A program made the position numbers and the translations under genes. A stretch of 64,000 nt of DNA from an uncultured Candidatus Saccharibacteria bacterium. GTDB taxonomy: Bacteria > Patescibacteriota > Saccharimonadia > Saccharimonadales > Saccharimonadaceae. Below the pieces are notes generated by a model. The model made no database searches. It saw nothing but the letters and a program-made list of their open reading frames with translations, and was not told where the DNA came from. How positions within the stretch are numbered: the first letter of the stretch is position 1; every line of letters begins with the position of its first letter. The stretch covers positions 51,188 through 115,187 of the forward strand of contig CALHWE010000014.1 in assembly GCA_938036785.1 (NCBI GenBank), given 5' to 3'. This document shows positions 8,782-17,449 of the stretch, in pieces.

Positions 8782-9474
8782 ATGTTAATCATTGGTCATC
8801 GCGGTGCGGCTGGACTCGCACCAGAGAACACTATCGACGCTATGGCAGCGGGTGTCGCGGCGGGCGTAGATATGCTTGAGCTAGATGTGCGATTGACGCG
8901 CGACGGTGTTCCTGTGATTGCACATGATAATCGCCTGCTCCGTACCCACCACCGAAATGAATCAATTAGCCATCTGACGTACACCGAGTTGCAGGCCCTC
9001 ACCAGTGAGCAGCCTATTCCATCGCTCCTCGCAGTGCTAGACCGTTTTTTTGGCGTTGTGCTACTCAATATTGAGCTCAAAGGGCACGGTAGCGCCGAGC
9101 CAACGTATCAGCTCATCACCCGCTACATCACATCGCCAGATGATTGGGATAATGTACTACTCTCGTCATTCTCCGTACGCGAGCTTCGGCAGCTTCGGCA
9201 GCTTGCGCCTCAGGCCAATCTTGCCCTACTTCACCGCAATAATCCCTTTGCATTCTTGGCTTATCAGCGCAAGCTCGACTTCACCGCAGTAGGGTTTCAT
9301 CGCTTGTATGCACATCCACTAGCGATAGAGATTGCACGTCGGTCGAATCTCTTTACCTACGTCTATACAGTTAATCGCCCAGGTGCCCTGCAGCAGCTTG
9401 CCGAGCGCGGCATCGACGGCGTCATTACCAACTATCCAGATAAGTTTCTTGCTGAGCTACAGCGCTTTAGTTAA
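8782..9474 (+). CDS. Glycerophosphodiester phosphodiesterase
   Basis: GDPD-family TIM barrel that cleaves glycerophosphodiesters to glycerol 3-phosphate and an alcohol. The 230 residues begin with GHRGA (His6, Arg7), then PENT (Glu15), LELDVRLTRDGVPVIAHD with the metal-binding Glu/Asp and the second catalytic His, and later NIELKG and a C-terminal YTVNRP motif. No signal peptide is present, so it is probably cytoplasmic and processes imported or recycled lipid head groups. An extended -10 box TGGTATAAT (8764-8772) ends nine bases before the ATG, and there is no Shine-Dalgarno. Confidence 0.92.
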   Translation: MLIIGHRGAAGLAPENTIDAMAAGVAAGVDMLELDVRLTRDGVPVIAHDNRLLRTHHRNESISHLTYTELQALTSEQPIPSLLAVLDRFFGVVLLNIELKGHGSAEPTYQLITRYITSPDDWDNVLLSSFSVRELRQLRQLAPQANLALLHRNNPFAFLAYQRKLDFTAVGFHRLYAHPLAIEIARRSNLFTYVYTVNRPGALQQLAERGIDGVITNYPDKFLAELQRFS

Positions 9475-9539
9475 TAATATATGAAGTTATCTGATAAGAC
9501 ACAGTACGCCTGTTGTGCGAGATTAGGAATATTGTCTGA

Positions 9540-9782
9540 ATCCAACTAACGCCTCACTCGGATGATGCTAAGATTCTCCGTTCCTTTCTGTGGACGAATG
9601 TTACCACTATCCACTTTGATACAAAGGAACAATAGTTGGGTAAGCGCCTAGAGGATTAATCGAAAAAGCAACCAAAAAGAGCAGACGGTAGCTCTTTAGT
9701 GCAGTTGGCAAGCAACCTCTCTAGGTGTATCAACTTCGTCTTCACACTAGTAAAAAATCAGCCATGACAACTGATTTTTTAC
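9540..9782 (+). ncRNA. Candidate structured non-coding RNA
   Basis: The 393-base gap between two convergent genes has no coding frame but carries nested complementary segments. CCAACTA (9542-9548) pairs with TAGTTGG (about 9633-9639). Inside it GTTCCTTT pairs with AAAGGAAC, and inside that GTGGA pairs with TCCAC. A second domain pairs CCTAGAGG (from about 9648) with CCTCTCTAGG, enclosing AAAGAGC/GCTCTTT. It ends in a 12-bp terminator hairpin. I did not find RNase P, tmRNA or SRP RNA core motifs, so the class is unknown. Strand is inferred from the terminator position; a promoter is not obvious. Confidence 0.4.
9750..9782. terminator. Terminator 3' of candidate RNA and of trxB
   Basis: GTAAAAAATCAG pairs with CTGATTTTTTAC across a nine-base loop. 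The A/T tracts are inside the stem, so it can work in both directions. Confidence 0.75.
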
Positions 9783-9867
9783 TTTGTTAGATAGAAAGGA
9801 GATGCTACTCAAGAGCTGACACTTTGAGATCCAGGCTCTTAGCTATCCCACACTAGTGCTGTCTATT

Positions 9868-10833
9868 CTATGCTTTGTGCTGCTGAATATACTCACGGAT
9901 ACTCAAAGCAGCCGTCGCGCCTTCGCCCACCGCTGTAGCAATCTGCATCGTTGCGCCACTACGCACATCACCACTGGCAAAGACGCCAGGCATTGTCGTC
10001 TCAAGATGTTCATTGGTGATAATCAGCCCTCGCTCATCGAGCTGGACGGGCGTACCCTGCAAAAAGCCCGTATTTGGCTTAAGGCCAACAAAGACAAACA
10101 CCCCATCACAGGCGAAGGTAGTTGGCTGGCCATTACTGATGGCTGCAACACCAGTCACTTTGCCGTCCTCTGCTATAATTTCGGTCGATTCGGTATGAAG
10201 ATGAACGCTAATTTGTCCTCGCTCGATAAAGGGCTGCAGGTCGGTCTGGAGGATCTCACTCGCTTTGATCGTGCTCCGCACTAGGAGGTCGATATGCTCC
10301 GCAAAGCGGGTCAAGAACATCGCCTCTTGCAGGCCAGAGTTTCCGCCACCGATCACCACCAGTCGCTTGCCTTTATAAAACGCACCATCGCAGGTGGCAC
10401 AGTAGTGTACGCCGCGACCATACAATGCATCTTCGCCAGGGATACCAAGCTTGTTATATGCACTGCCAGTGGCAATCAACACCGCACGAGCACGCACATC
10501 CTGCCTGTCAACTGTCACAATCGTATCATTGCCATCTTTGCGGAGGCTCGATACCTCACCCAGCTCAATCTGCGCCCCAAAGCGCTCTGCCTGGTGCTGC
10601 AGCTGCTCGGCGAGGTCGAGGCCTGCTACGCCATCAGCAAAACCTGGGTAGTTATCGATCTTATCGGTAATCGCTGCCAGACCACCAATCACTGCTTTTT
10701 CATACAATACCGTCTGCAGGTTCTCACGCGTCGTATATACTGCGGCAGCCAGAGCGCTTGGCCCCGCGCCAATCATGACAACGTCGTAGACTGGTGTCTG
10801 GGTTGGTTTATTATTATTGGTAGTGTTGTCCAT
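9868..10833 (-). CDS. trxB: Thioredoxin-disulfide reductase
   Basis: FAD/NADPH enzyme that reduces thioredoxin. The 321 residues show the FAD-binding GAGPSALAAA near residue 22, the redox-active CATCDG (Cys145, Cys148), the NADPH-binding GGGNSGLQEA, and a C-terminal GVFASGDVR. The gene overlaps the end of the upstream membrane FKBP gene by 20 bases, and its GGAGGGAGC site lies within that gene, indicating a two-gene operon. No thioredoxin gene is in the window, so the physiological partner is unseen. Confidence 0.96.
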   Translation of the reverse strand: MDNTTNNNKPTQTPVYDVVMIGAGPSALAAAVYTTRENLQTVLYEKAVIGGLAAITDKIDNYPGFADGVAGLDLAEQLQHQAERFGAQIELGEVSSLRKDGNDTIVTVDRQDVRARAVLIATGSAYNKLGIPGEDALYGRGVHYCATCDGAFYKGKRLVVIGGGNSGLQEAMFLTRFAEHIDLLVRSTIKASEILQTDLQPFIERGQISVHLHTESTEIIAEDGKVTGVAAISNGQPTTFACDGVFVFVGLKPNTGFLQGTPVQLDERGLIITNEHLETTMPGVFASGDVRSGATMQIATAVGEGATAALSIREYIQQHKA

Positions 10834-11503
10834 AGTTGCTCCCTCCTTGACCTTCTTGGTATGCCTTCAATAGTTCCGAAGTATCGATCGTAGCTGGCTT
10901 TGGCACTGCCATCACGATGAACTTGAGTGGTGTATTGGCCGGAATGTCATTGCCTTGACCCTTCTCGCCGTATGCTTTGTCGGAGGGGATGGTTAGCTCA
11001 CGCACTCCACCAAGGCGCATCCCCTTGATGCCTTCCTTCCAGCCAGTGATGACACTCGCGCTCTTGAGCCCACCCTCAACGGCAAATGGTGCATCAAGCT
11101 TGCCGTCTTTGATAGATTGGTCAAATACCTTGCCTTTCGGGTTCCAGCCAATGTAGTAGGCCGCAAATGCCGTATTATCCTTGATTTCCTCACCATCACC
11201 AACTACCAGATCTTCGCTAGAGAGCTCCTTCACGCTATCCCGATCAAACTCACCAACCCGGCTCGTATATTGGCTAAAAGTTGGGTAATATTTGTTTGAC
11301 AGCTCTTGGGCTTGAGCAGCTGTCTTGGCTTGGTAGTCCTTCATGAGTTTCTGGTATTTTTCTTGCGCCTTTTGCGCTTTGGCTTGGTCATTTTTGTAAT
11401 TCTCCGAGGCAAGAATCATTGCCGCAAATGACCCTAGCGTCCCGACAACCGTCGCGACCAAAATAACAATAATAATCCAGCGTTGTGTCTTGGTTGTTGC
11501 CAT
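10814..11503 (-). CDS. Membrane-anchored FKBP-type peptidyl-prolyl isomerase
   Basis: A membrane segment at about 9-32 is followed by a Lys/Gln-rich coiled coil (about 35-75). The C-terminal half is an FKBP domain containing GWNPKGKVFDQS, GWKEGIKGMRLGG and IPSDKAYGE. The N-in topology places the isomerase outside the membrane, where it would assist folding of exported proteins. I start at the ATG at 11503, which has AGAGGAG upstream; the frame before it is leader, with TGCTATACT at about 11538-11546. Co-transcription with trxB suggests a shared role in folding or redox quality control, but this is inference. Confidence 0.9.
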   Translation of the reverse strand: MATTKTQRWIIIVILVATVVGTLGSFAAMILASENYKNDQAKAQKAQEKYQKLMKDYQAKTAAQAQELSNKYYPTFSQYTSRVGEFDRDSVKELSSEDLVVGDGEEIKDNTAFAAYYIGWNPKGKVFDQSIKDGKLDAPFAVEGGLKSASVITGWKEGIKGMRLGGVRELTIPSDKAYGEKGQGNDIPANTPLKFIVMAVPKPATIDTSELLKAYQEGQGGSNYGQHYQ

Positions 11504-11732
11504 AACTCCTCTTATTTCATCGACTAATCTATCTTGCCCAGTATAGCACACTTGCCAGTACGACTGCTAGATAACAGAGGTCACATCGATAAATGCTGGT
11601 TCGTTTGCACTGCAGTTATTTCGCCAGCACTATTACTCACCATCACCTTGCGCTGCGCAGAAACACCTCACGAACAACTGTCGGCTGATACACCTCTTGC
11701 AATGCCGATTTTTCTCAGTATACTAAAAAGCA

Positions 11733-13151
11733 ATGAACCGTCTCCACACCTTATTTTCACCTCTGCTTGCCCGCCTGGCTATTGGCGGTACGACCGCGCT
11801 GCAATCAGCACCAGTCGAGAAACTTGATGGTGCCCTCACACCCAATATGCGTGCCCTGCGCCTAGCGATGAGCATTGCCGATCAGCTCATTTCAATGGGC
11901 ACACCAGCCCAAAATGTCGTTCATATGGCACTCAGTATTACGGACACATACTGCACCCGCAAAGTGCATATCGACGTTATTTCGTCGCAGCTTATTTTAT
12001 CGCAAGATCGAGGTAACGATTATGAACCACTGACACTCCTACGCACCATCCCACCGCGCGAGATCAACTACCAACATATGCAATGCCTCCAGACCCTGGC
12101 TGCTACTATTGCCGAGGGAGCGCTCACCCTCGATGCTGCCGAGCGCGAGCTCGATGCCATCCTTGCCAAGCCACGACGCTATCCACCTTGGGTAATTTAT
12201 CTGGCAGGCGGCGGACTCAGTGCTGGCTCGGCCTTGCTCTATACAGCGTCGCTACCAGTGATTTTTGCTACCTTTGTGATGGGCGTGATAATTATGTGGC
12301 TGCTAGGCCGCTTAAATCGCATTGCTCTTCCTGTGTTCTTTACGCAAATCATCGCGGCAAGCGTTATTACATTGGTTGCAACCATCATCACGTGGCTTGC
12401 CACCAACCATTATCTCGATGTTCTTGGTATCATCAACCCAACCATCATAACCGTTAGCGGTATCGTGCTCTTAGTGGCAGGGATGATGATCGTTGGTGCC
12501 TTCCAGGATGCAATCGACGAATATTACGTGACGGCGACAGGTCGACTACTCAAAGTGGCGATGATGACAATGGGCGTGGTGATCGGTGTGATGATTGGCC
12601 TGTATACGGCGCGACGTTTTGGGATTGAATTTGTTGCCACACCCGACCAGTTGCAGCTGACCGGCACGATGTATCAGTATATCGGAGCAGCTGCTATTGC
12701 GGCCACCTTTGCCCTCGGCAACCACACTCAGCCAGTCGGCATCATCCTAGCTGGTGCAACTGGCATGCTTGGCTATGATATATACCTCGCCATTACTGGC
12801 TGGAGTATGTCTGCTATTGCGGCCAGTGCGGCAGCGGGCTTGGTAATTGGTTTTATTGCGACAACCGCTTCCCGTTTGTGGCATATGCCCAGCCTTGCCA
12901 TCGTCAATGCCGGAATCGTTCCACTTGTGCCAGGCGTCACGCTCTACAATGGGCTCATGGGTGTCGTGACAACTGGCTCAAGCGAAGCAGGTCTGCTAGT
13001 GCGTGCTGTCCTCATCGCTATTGCCATTGCGGCTGGTGCGTCATTTGGCGTGCTGATTGGTCGGCCCACGCGGCGGAGCTTTCTCCGCCTGCGCAATCGC
13101 CTACCACAGCGTCGCTTACATCAACCTCATTCGCCAAAGTCCACACCCTGA
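11733..13151 (+). CDS. Threonine/serine exporter (ThrE-like) family membrane protein
   Basis: The 472 residues have a soluble N-terminal half (to about 150) and about ten hydrophobic segments after it. This is the layout of the ThrE family, in which a DUF1212-type part is joined to a DUF3815-type part. The conserved VPLVPGVTLYNGL lies near residue 390. Family members export small amino acids or dicarboxylates; the substrate here is not predictable. TATACT (11719-11724) ends eight bases before the ATG without a Shine-Dalgarno. The last 25 bases overlap the end of convergent pheT. Confidence 0.85.
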   Translation: MNRLHTLFSPLLARLAIGGTTALQSAPVEKLDGALTPNMRALRLAMSIADQLISMGTPAQNVVHMALSITDTYCTRKVHIDVISSQLILSQDRGNDYEPLTLLRTIPPREINYQHMQCLQTLAATIAEGALTLDAAERELDAILAKPRRYPPWVIYLAGGGLSAGSALLYTASLPVIFATFVMGVIIMWLLGRLNRIALPVFFTQIIAASVITLVATIITWLATNHYLDVLGIINPTIITVSGIVLLVAGMMIVGAFQDAIDEYYVTATGRLLKVAMMTMGVVIGVMIGLYTARRFGIEFVATPDQLQLTGTMYQYIGAAAIAATFALGNHTQPVGIILAGATGMLGYDIYLAITGWSMSAIAASAAAGLVIGFIATTASRLWHMPSLAIVNAGIVPLVPGVTLYNGLMGVVTTGSSEAGLLVRAVLIAIAIAAGASFGVLIGRPTRRSFLRLRNRLPQRRLHQPHSPKSTP

Positions 13152-15700
13152 AACAGCGCATGCTGCTCGGGCGCAAACACTGTCCGAATGATCGAACGAA
13201 CACGCTCAGCACTCAGCGTCGCTTGGCTACTCGATAGCGTTAGGCGAAATGTGGTGGTTTGATGTGATGCATCAGGGGTTGCTTTGTAAATACTCAGCGG
13301 CGTGAGATCGCGGATCGTTACATCTGGGTATGTTTCGCTAGCCCGAGCCATAGCGCTTAAGACTGCTTGCATGAGTTCATCATAGGTAATCGCTGTATTT
13401 GTTTGGATCGAGATATCGCGCGCGGTGGTAGGGTAGCGACTAATTGGCTGGTAGTGCACCGCCGTATCGCGCCATACCTGCTCCATCACATCAAGGTGAA
13501 GTGATGCCGCTGCAGTATAATCAGGTAGCTTGAAATGCTTCACCACTGCCGGGCGCAGCTCACCAACCACACCAATAAGCTGCCGCTCGGGCTGGCTAGC
13601 CGCCTCGCTACTTTCCACCCAGATATGAGCCGAGCGATTGATGTCAAAAGGTGTATGCATTGGATCATCTTGAGCGGCCGTGACTGGCGTATACACGAGA
13701 GTCAGACCGCTATCATGCGCCAGCTGGTCGAGCGTCGCTCGCACCCGGTAAAAGGCGGCACCAGCCCGAGGCTTTTTGCTGCTATACACAAGATCGATCA
13801 GCGATTGCTCAGCTGGCAGGCCGTCCTTGCCCATTCGTGCTTTGGTGTGACCCTTGCCGATTTCGAACAGCATAAATTCGCTATGCCCCGCCTTGATATT
13901 AGCGTGGACTTTATCGAGCAAACTCGGCAGCACACTCAGGCGGTAGTACTGGAGGTCTGGGCTGAGGGCATTCGAAAGCCGGAAGGCCTGGGCTGGGTCT
14001 TGGCCTGCGCCCCTCAGTACGCGCTCGTGCACAAAGCTGTAGCTCAGCACTTCGTTGGCACCCGCCCTGGCTAGTGCCTCGCGCACAACGCGCTTCAGCT
14101 CACGGCGGGGGTTCTTGCGCGCTGGCTGAATACGGCGCATAGGCAGCTGGCGCGGCACAGTATCAAAGCCGTGCAGCCGGCCAACTTCTTCAACAATATC
14201 CTCTTTCGTTTCCAGGTCTGTCCGCCAGAAAGGCACCTGCAGGCAGATATAGCCAAGCTCATTCTCTGGGCCATGGCTGTGGATTTCGACGTTATTAAGC
14301 AGCGTGCAGATATTCTTTTCGATGAGGTCAGAGCCAAGCCGCTGATTAATAAATGTACTCGTTATGTCTATGGTTGCAGGCTCGTACTTCCCTGCAAAAT
14401 ACTCATCAAGCATGCCAGCCGCCCCACTTGCAAACGGCTTGATGTCCACTACGTGGCTCGCCTGCTCGCCGCCCACCATACCAATCAGCCGGTTCAGCAC
14501 AGCCGCATTCTGCAGGGGCGACTGGCCTTTATTAAAGCGGGCCAGCGCATCGGTAAACACGCCGTGGCGCATGGCCATTTTGCGCACTGCGTACATATCA
14601 AAGGTGGCGCACTCCAGTACAATCGTCGTGGTCGTGGCCGATACCTCGGTGCGGCTGCCGCCCATAATACCACCCAAGGCCACCGGGCCCTGCCCATCGG
14701 CAATCACAATATCATCTGGTGTTAGCTCAATTGTCTTGCCGCTCAGTAGCGTCAGTGTTTCGCCCCGGTGCGCCATACGCACGCCAAGCTGCCCGCCGTG
14801 GAGTGTATCGTAATCATACGCATGGGTTGGCTGAGCCGTCATGAGCATCACATAATTCGTTGCATCCACAATGTTATTAATGGGCTTTGCCCCCATCGCC
14901 ACCAGTTGGCACTGCAGCCAAAACGGGCTCGGCGCCACCTGCACGCCGCGGATCGCCACCGCCATAAAGCGTGGCACAAGCTGCGGGATATCGTTCGAAA
15001 CCGCGAGCGGCACACTATCGCCATCGCCAAATACCTGCTCCAGGTTATACCAGGTAGGGCTCGTAAATGGTTGGTGGAGAATACCAGCAATCTCGCGCGC
15101 CACGCCCAGCTGGCCAAAGCAATCTGGCCGGTGGGTAAACATCTTGTTCTCGATATCAAGCACATAGTCATCCAGGCCAAACAGCGCGGCAAAGTCAGCC
15201 CCTGGCTGCAGGGTCTTACCAGCTGGCAGGTCGCGCGGCGTCAGCGCTATAATCCCCTCGTGGTCAGTACCAATTGCCAGCTCATCAGCCGCAGCTAGCA
15301 TACCTTGGCTCAGCACCCCACGGAGCTTGCGCACATCGAGCGTAAAGGGCTCACCCTCGAGGATGCTGGCTGGCACCGTGCTTGCAGGCGGCAGCCATAC
15401 GGCCCACATACCAGCTTGCACATTGGGCGCGCCGCACACCACCTGCACCAGGCCATTTTCATCGCGCGGCACATCCGGCACTGCCATGCCGTCGTCAATT
15501 TTCGTCACGCTCAAGCGGTCGGCATTAGGGTGCTTAGCACACTCTACCACGCGCACCACGCGCGCGCCGCGGTAACGCTCAGCCAGGTTTTCTACCCGGT
15601 CTACCTTACCAAGCTGTCGATTGATGAGCTGTGCCAGCTCATCCACCGGCGGCAATTCAAAGTTAATAAGTTGTTTTATAACATTAAGGCTGACTTTCAT
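13127..15700 (-). CDS. pheT: Phenylalanyl-tRNA synthetase beta subunit
   Basis: Beta subunit of the (alpha-beta)2 synthetase that charges tRNA(Phe). The 857 residues contain, in order, an EMAP-type tRNA-binding domain (about 40-150), the B3/B4 editing region including GGIMGG, the B5 domain, a catalytic-like core, and a C-terminal FDX-ACB domain starting near YPTTARDIS. An extended -10 box TGGTATACT ends ten bases before the ATG. Unlike the common pheST arrangement, pheS lies about 7.7 kb away on the other strand. The 3' end overlaps the exporter gene by 25 bases. Confidence 0.96.
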   Translation of the reverse strand: MKVSLNVIKQLINFELPPVDELAQLINRQLGKVDRVENLAERYRGARVVRVVECAKHPNADRLSVTKIDDGMAVPDVPRDENGLVQVVCGAPNVQAGMWAVWLPPASTVPASILEGEPFTLDVRKLRGVLSQGMLAAADELAIGTDHEGIIALTPRDLPAGKTLQPGADFAALFGLDDYVLDIENKMFTHRPDCFGQLGVAREIAGILHQPFTSPTWYNLEQVFGDGDSVPLAVSNDIPQLVPRFMAVAIRGVQVAPSPFWLQCQLVAMGAKPINNIVDATNYVMLMTAQPTHAYDYDTLHGGQLGVRMAHRGETLTLLSGKTIELTPDDIVIADGQGPVALGGIMGGSRTEVSATTTTIVLECATFDMYAVRKMAMRHGVFTDALARFNKGQSPLQNAAVLNRLIGMVGGEQASHVVDIKPFASGAAGMLDEYFAGKYEPATIDITSTFINQRLGSDLIEKNICTLLNNVEIHSHGPENELGYICLQVPFWRTDLETKEDIVEEVGRLHGFDTVPRQLPMRRIQPARKNPRRELKRVVREALARAGANEVLSYSFVHERVLRGAGQDPAQAFRLSNALSPDLQYYRLSVLPSLLDKVHANIKAGHSEFMLFEIGKGHTKARMGKDGLPAEQSLIDLVYSSKKPRAGAAFYRVRATLDQLAHDSGLTLVYTPVTAAQDDPMHTPFDINRSAHIWVESSEAASQPERQLIGVVGELRPAVVKHFKLPDYTAAASLHLDVMEQVWRDTAVHYQPISRYPTTARDISIQTNTAITYDELMQAVLSAMARASETYPDVTIRDLTPLSIYKATPDASHQTTTFRLTLSSSQATLSAERVRSIIRTVFAPEQHALFQGVDFGE

Positions 15701-15815
15701 ACTGAGTTATAGTATACCATCTCGAGGTAAAGCTGCGCTACAAACCGTATTCTCTTTCGTCGTATATCAACGCTACTACATATAAAAGATACGAAACTAT
15801 CTACCGTCTTATCTC

Positions 15816-16319
15816 TCAAATATCCAGATGCTCTACTGGCTGCTCCAGGCTCTGTTGTAAATTTTGCACAGCGCGCTCTGGGATATACGCCGCGAGCTCA
15901 TCGATCGTATCGACAACCTCCATTCGCCCCCATTGTTTGACTGTCGCTGGATTATCGTTGGCCTGCGTGCTACGCTGCGTGCCTGTAGGCCAATAGTTCC
16001 AGTCGGCGGAATTGCGCTCATAGTACACATAACGGCCCTTTTGCGTAAGATACACTCGCTGTTCGCGAAGAGCTGCTTTGTCCTTTGCTATTGTCCTGTA
16101 TATCTTACGACCCATAAAAATCTTATGCTGATACACGCCATCCTTGCCAACGCGCAGCTGTACTTCATGAAAACCATCGTGTGTTGCTTGCTGCCGCTCA
16201 ACTAACAAACGATAACCCGCCATCAGCGCTGCAGATAGGCTCATACTAAGGCCAGGCAAAGTCCCTTCAATATAGCGTTCGTCGTTGTGCGAAAAATAGA
16301 TTGTTTTATTGGCCATCAT
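15816..16319 (-). CDS. EXLDI-family protein
   Basis: The 167-residue protein ends exactly in EHLDI (163-167), the C-terminal E-x-L-D-I signature that names this small family. It begins with the typical NKTIYFSHNDERYIEG and a LSAALMAGYRLLVER helix. The function of the family is not established. The N-terminal part looks like a ribbon-helix-helix-type DNA-binding segment, so a regulatory role is possible. GAGGAG precedes tandem ATGs at 16319 and 16316. The upstream region holds the palindrome TATACGTATA, which could be an autoregulatory site. Confidence 0.75.
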   Translation of the reverse strand: MMANKTIYFSHNDERYIEGTLPGLSMSLSAALMAGYRLLVERQQATHDGFHEVQLRVGKDGVYQHKIFMGRKIYRTIAKDKAALREQRVYLTQKGRYVYYERNSADWNYWPTGTQRSTQANDNPATVKQWGRMEVVDTIDELAAYIPERAVQNLQQSLEQPVEHLDI

Positions 16320-16340
16320 ACTCCTCTTTATATGTATAGT

Positions 16341-16350
16341 TATACGTATA
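16341..16350. promoter_or_regulatory. Palindrome upstream of EXLDI gene
   Basis: TATACGTATA is a perfect 10-base palindrome in a very AT-rich promoter region 22 bases before the start codon. Its use as an operator is inferred. Confidence 0.3.
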
Positions 16351-16512
16351 TAATATCTATCTTCTGTGGTGCTGTCAAGGTTGTTCGGGAGTGTAGTGCA
16401 TTACCTCTGTTATACTGACATAAAATAGCGATACTATCCAGAATATGCTACATTATCCATCTGCTTATGCTACAATTACAAAAGCATACAAGAACATAAT
16501 CTGGAGGTTTAT

Positions 16513-17262
16513 ATGCATACCGGTATTCGACGAATGGGCCAGCGTAACTGTATTTATAGCGCGCTCCGCCAAGAGCTGATGACTGAAATGTTTCAGCGAA
16601 CAGCAGGAAACGATGAGTCCGTCAATCACGAAGCTGATCTTAGTAAACAGTACTTTGCTATGGTAGGAGATAAAGGTAAGGTAACGGCCAAGGCGCACCT
16701 GCTTGCATCTATCGCTGCCAAACCGCCGACATTACTATGGGGCTTTTCAAATGCTCTGTCACGATATGGGAGCGCAGTGGAGCTTGCCCATAACGTGCAC
16801 GATTACGGCCTCAAGCATAGCGAAGAAGAACTCACTGCAGACGAGGTTGCCTATACGCTACCAGATGGTACCGACCAAGCAATGGTAATTGCTGGCGTGG
16901 CACACGATATCGGCAGTGCCGCCATTAGTATTTTTGGCACCGAGTATTACTACTATAGCTTGCCAATTGGTGGAGGTTCGCGGATTGTGCTGTTACTAGA
17001 GAACCTTTCCGAGCCCGTACCTCCCATTACGCTCGACTACTTCTACTCACGCCTGCCACGCTATCTGCAACAGGTGGATGACATTGCATGGTCGCTGGAG
17101 GGTTTTGTGGAGCTGATGCCAGGCTGGAGCATCGAGATGAACGATGATGACAATGGCATCCACCACGCCCGTGTCACTGATGATACTGGTACAAGTATCC
17201 GCGTCAGCTACCAATTCGATGAGTATGAGCGGCTCAAGCGACTTGAGTTTAATCACGACTAA
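16513..17262 (+). CDS. Hypothetical protein, DUF6882-like
   Basis: 249 residues, soluble and acidic, with no signal peptide. The middle contains LLWGFSN, a run of short helices ending at an acidic ELTADE, and IFGTEYYYYSLPIGGGSRIVLLLEN. This order (aromatic W-x-x-x-N, helix, then Y-rich strand) recalls DUF6882 proteins of unknown function, but I am not certain. A TCTGGAGG site lies upstream of the ATG. A strong terminator follows, so it is a single-gene unit. Confidence 0.65.
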   Translation: MHTGIRRMGQRNCIYSALRQELMTEMFQRTAGNDESVNHEADLSKQYFAMVGDKGKVTAKAHLLASIAAKPPTLLWGFSNALSRYGSAVELAHNVHDYGLKHSEEELTADEVAYTLPDGTDQAMVIAGVAHDIGSAAISIFGTEYYYYSLPIGGGSRIVLLLENLSEPVPPITLDYFYSRLPRYLQQVDDIAWSLEGFVELMPGWSIEMNDDDNGIHHARVTDDTGTSIRVSYQFDEYERLKRLEFNHD

Positions 17263-17283
17263 TACTCGCTACAGTGATATACC

Positions 17284-17314
17284 AAAAACCGCATTTGTAT
17301 AGTAATGCGGTTTT
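17284..17314 (+). terminator. Terminator after DUF6882-like gene
   Basis: AAAACCGCATT and AATGCGGTTTT form a hairpin followed by TTATTG. Confidence 0.85.
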
Positions 17315-17449
17315 ATTGTGGTTTTTACATCAATATGACCTCTGTTAGTCTCTAACTGCAACAGTATAAGCTCGTCTCAAGATATATAACCAGTGTTTGC
17401 AATTGACGCAACAATCCGGCATACTGGAGAGTACTAAAGGAGGACTGAC

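Noticed and set aside
13127..13151. 25-base overlap of exporter and pheT ends as antisense control
   Set aside because: Short convergent overlaps are common in compact genomes; no further sign of regulation.
14171..14725. Long open frame opposite pheT
   Set aside because: A mirror frame of the real gene, with no start site or family pattern.
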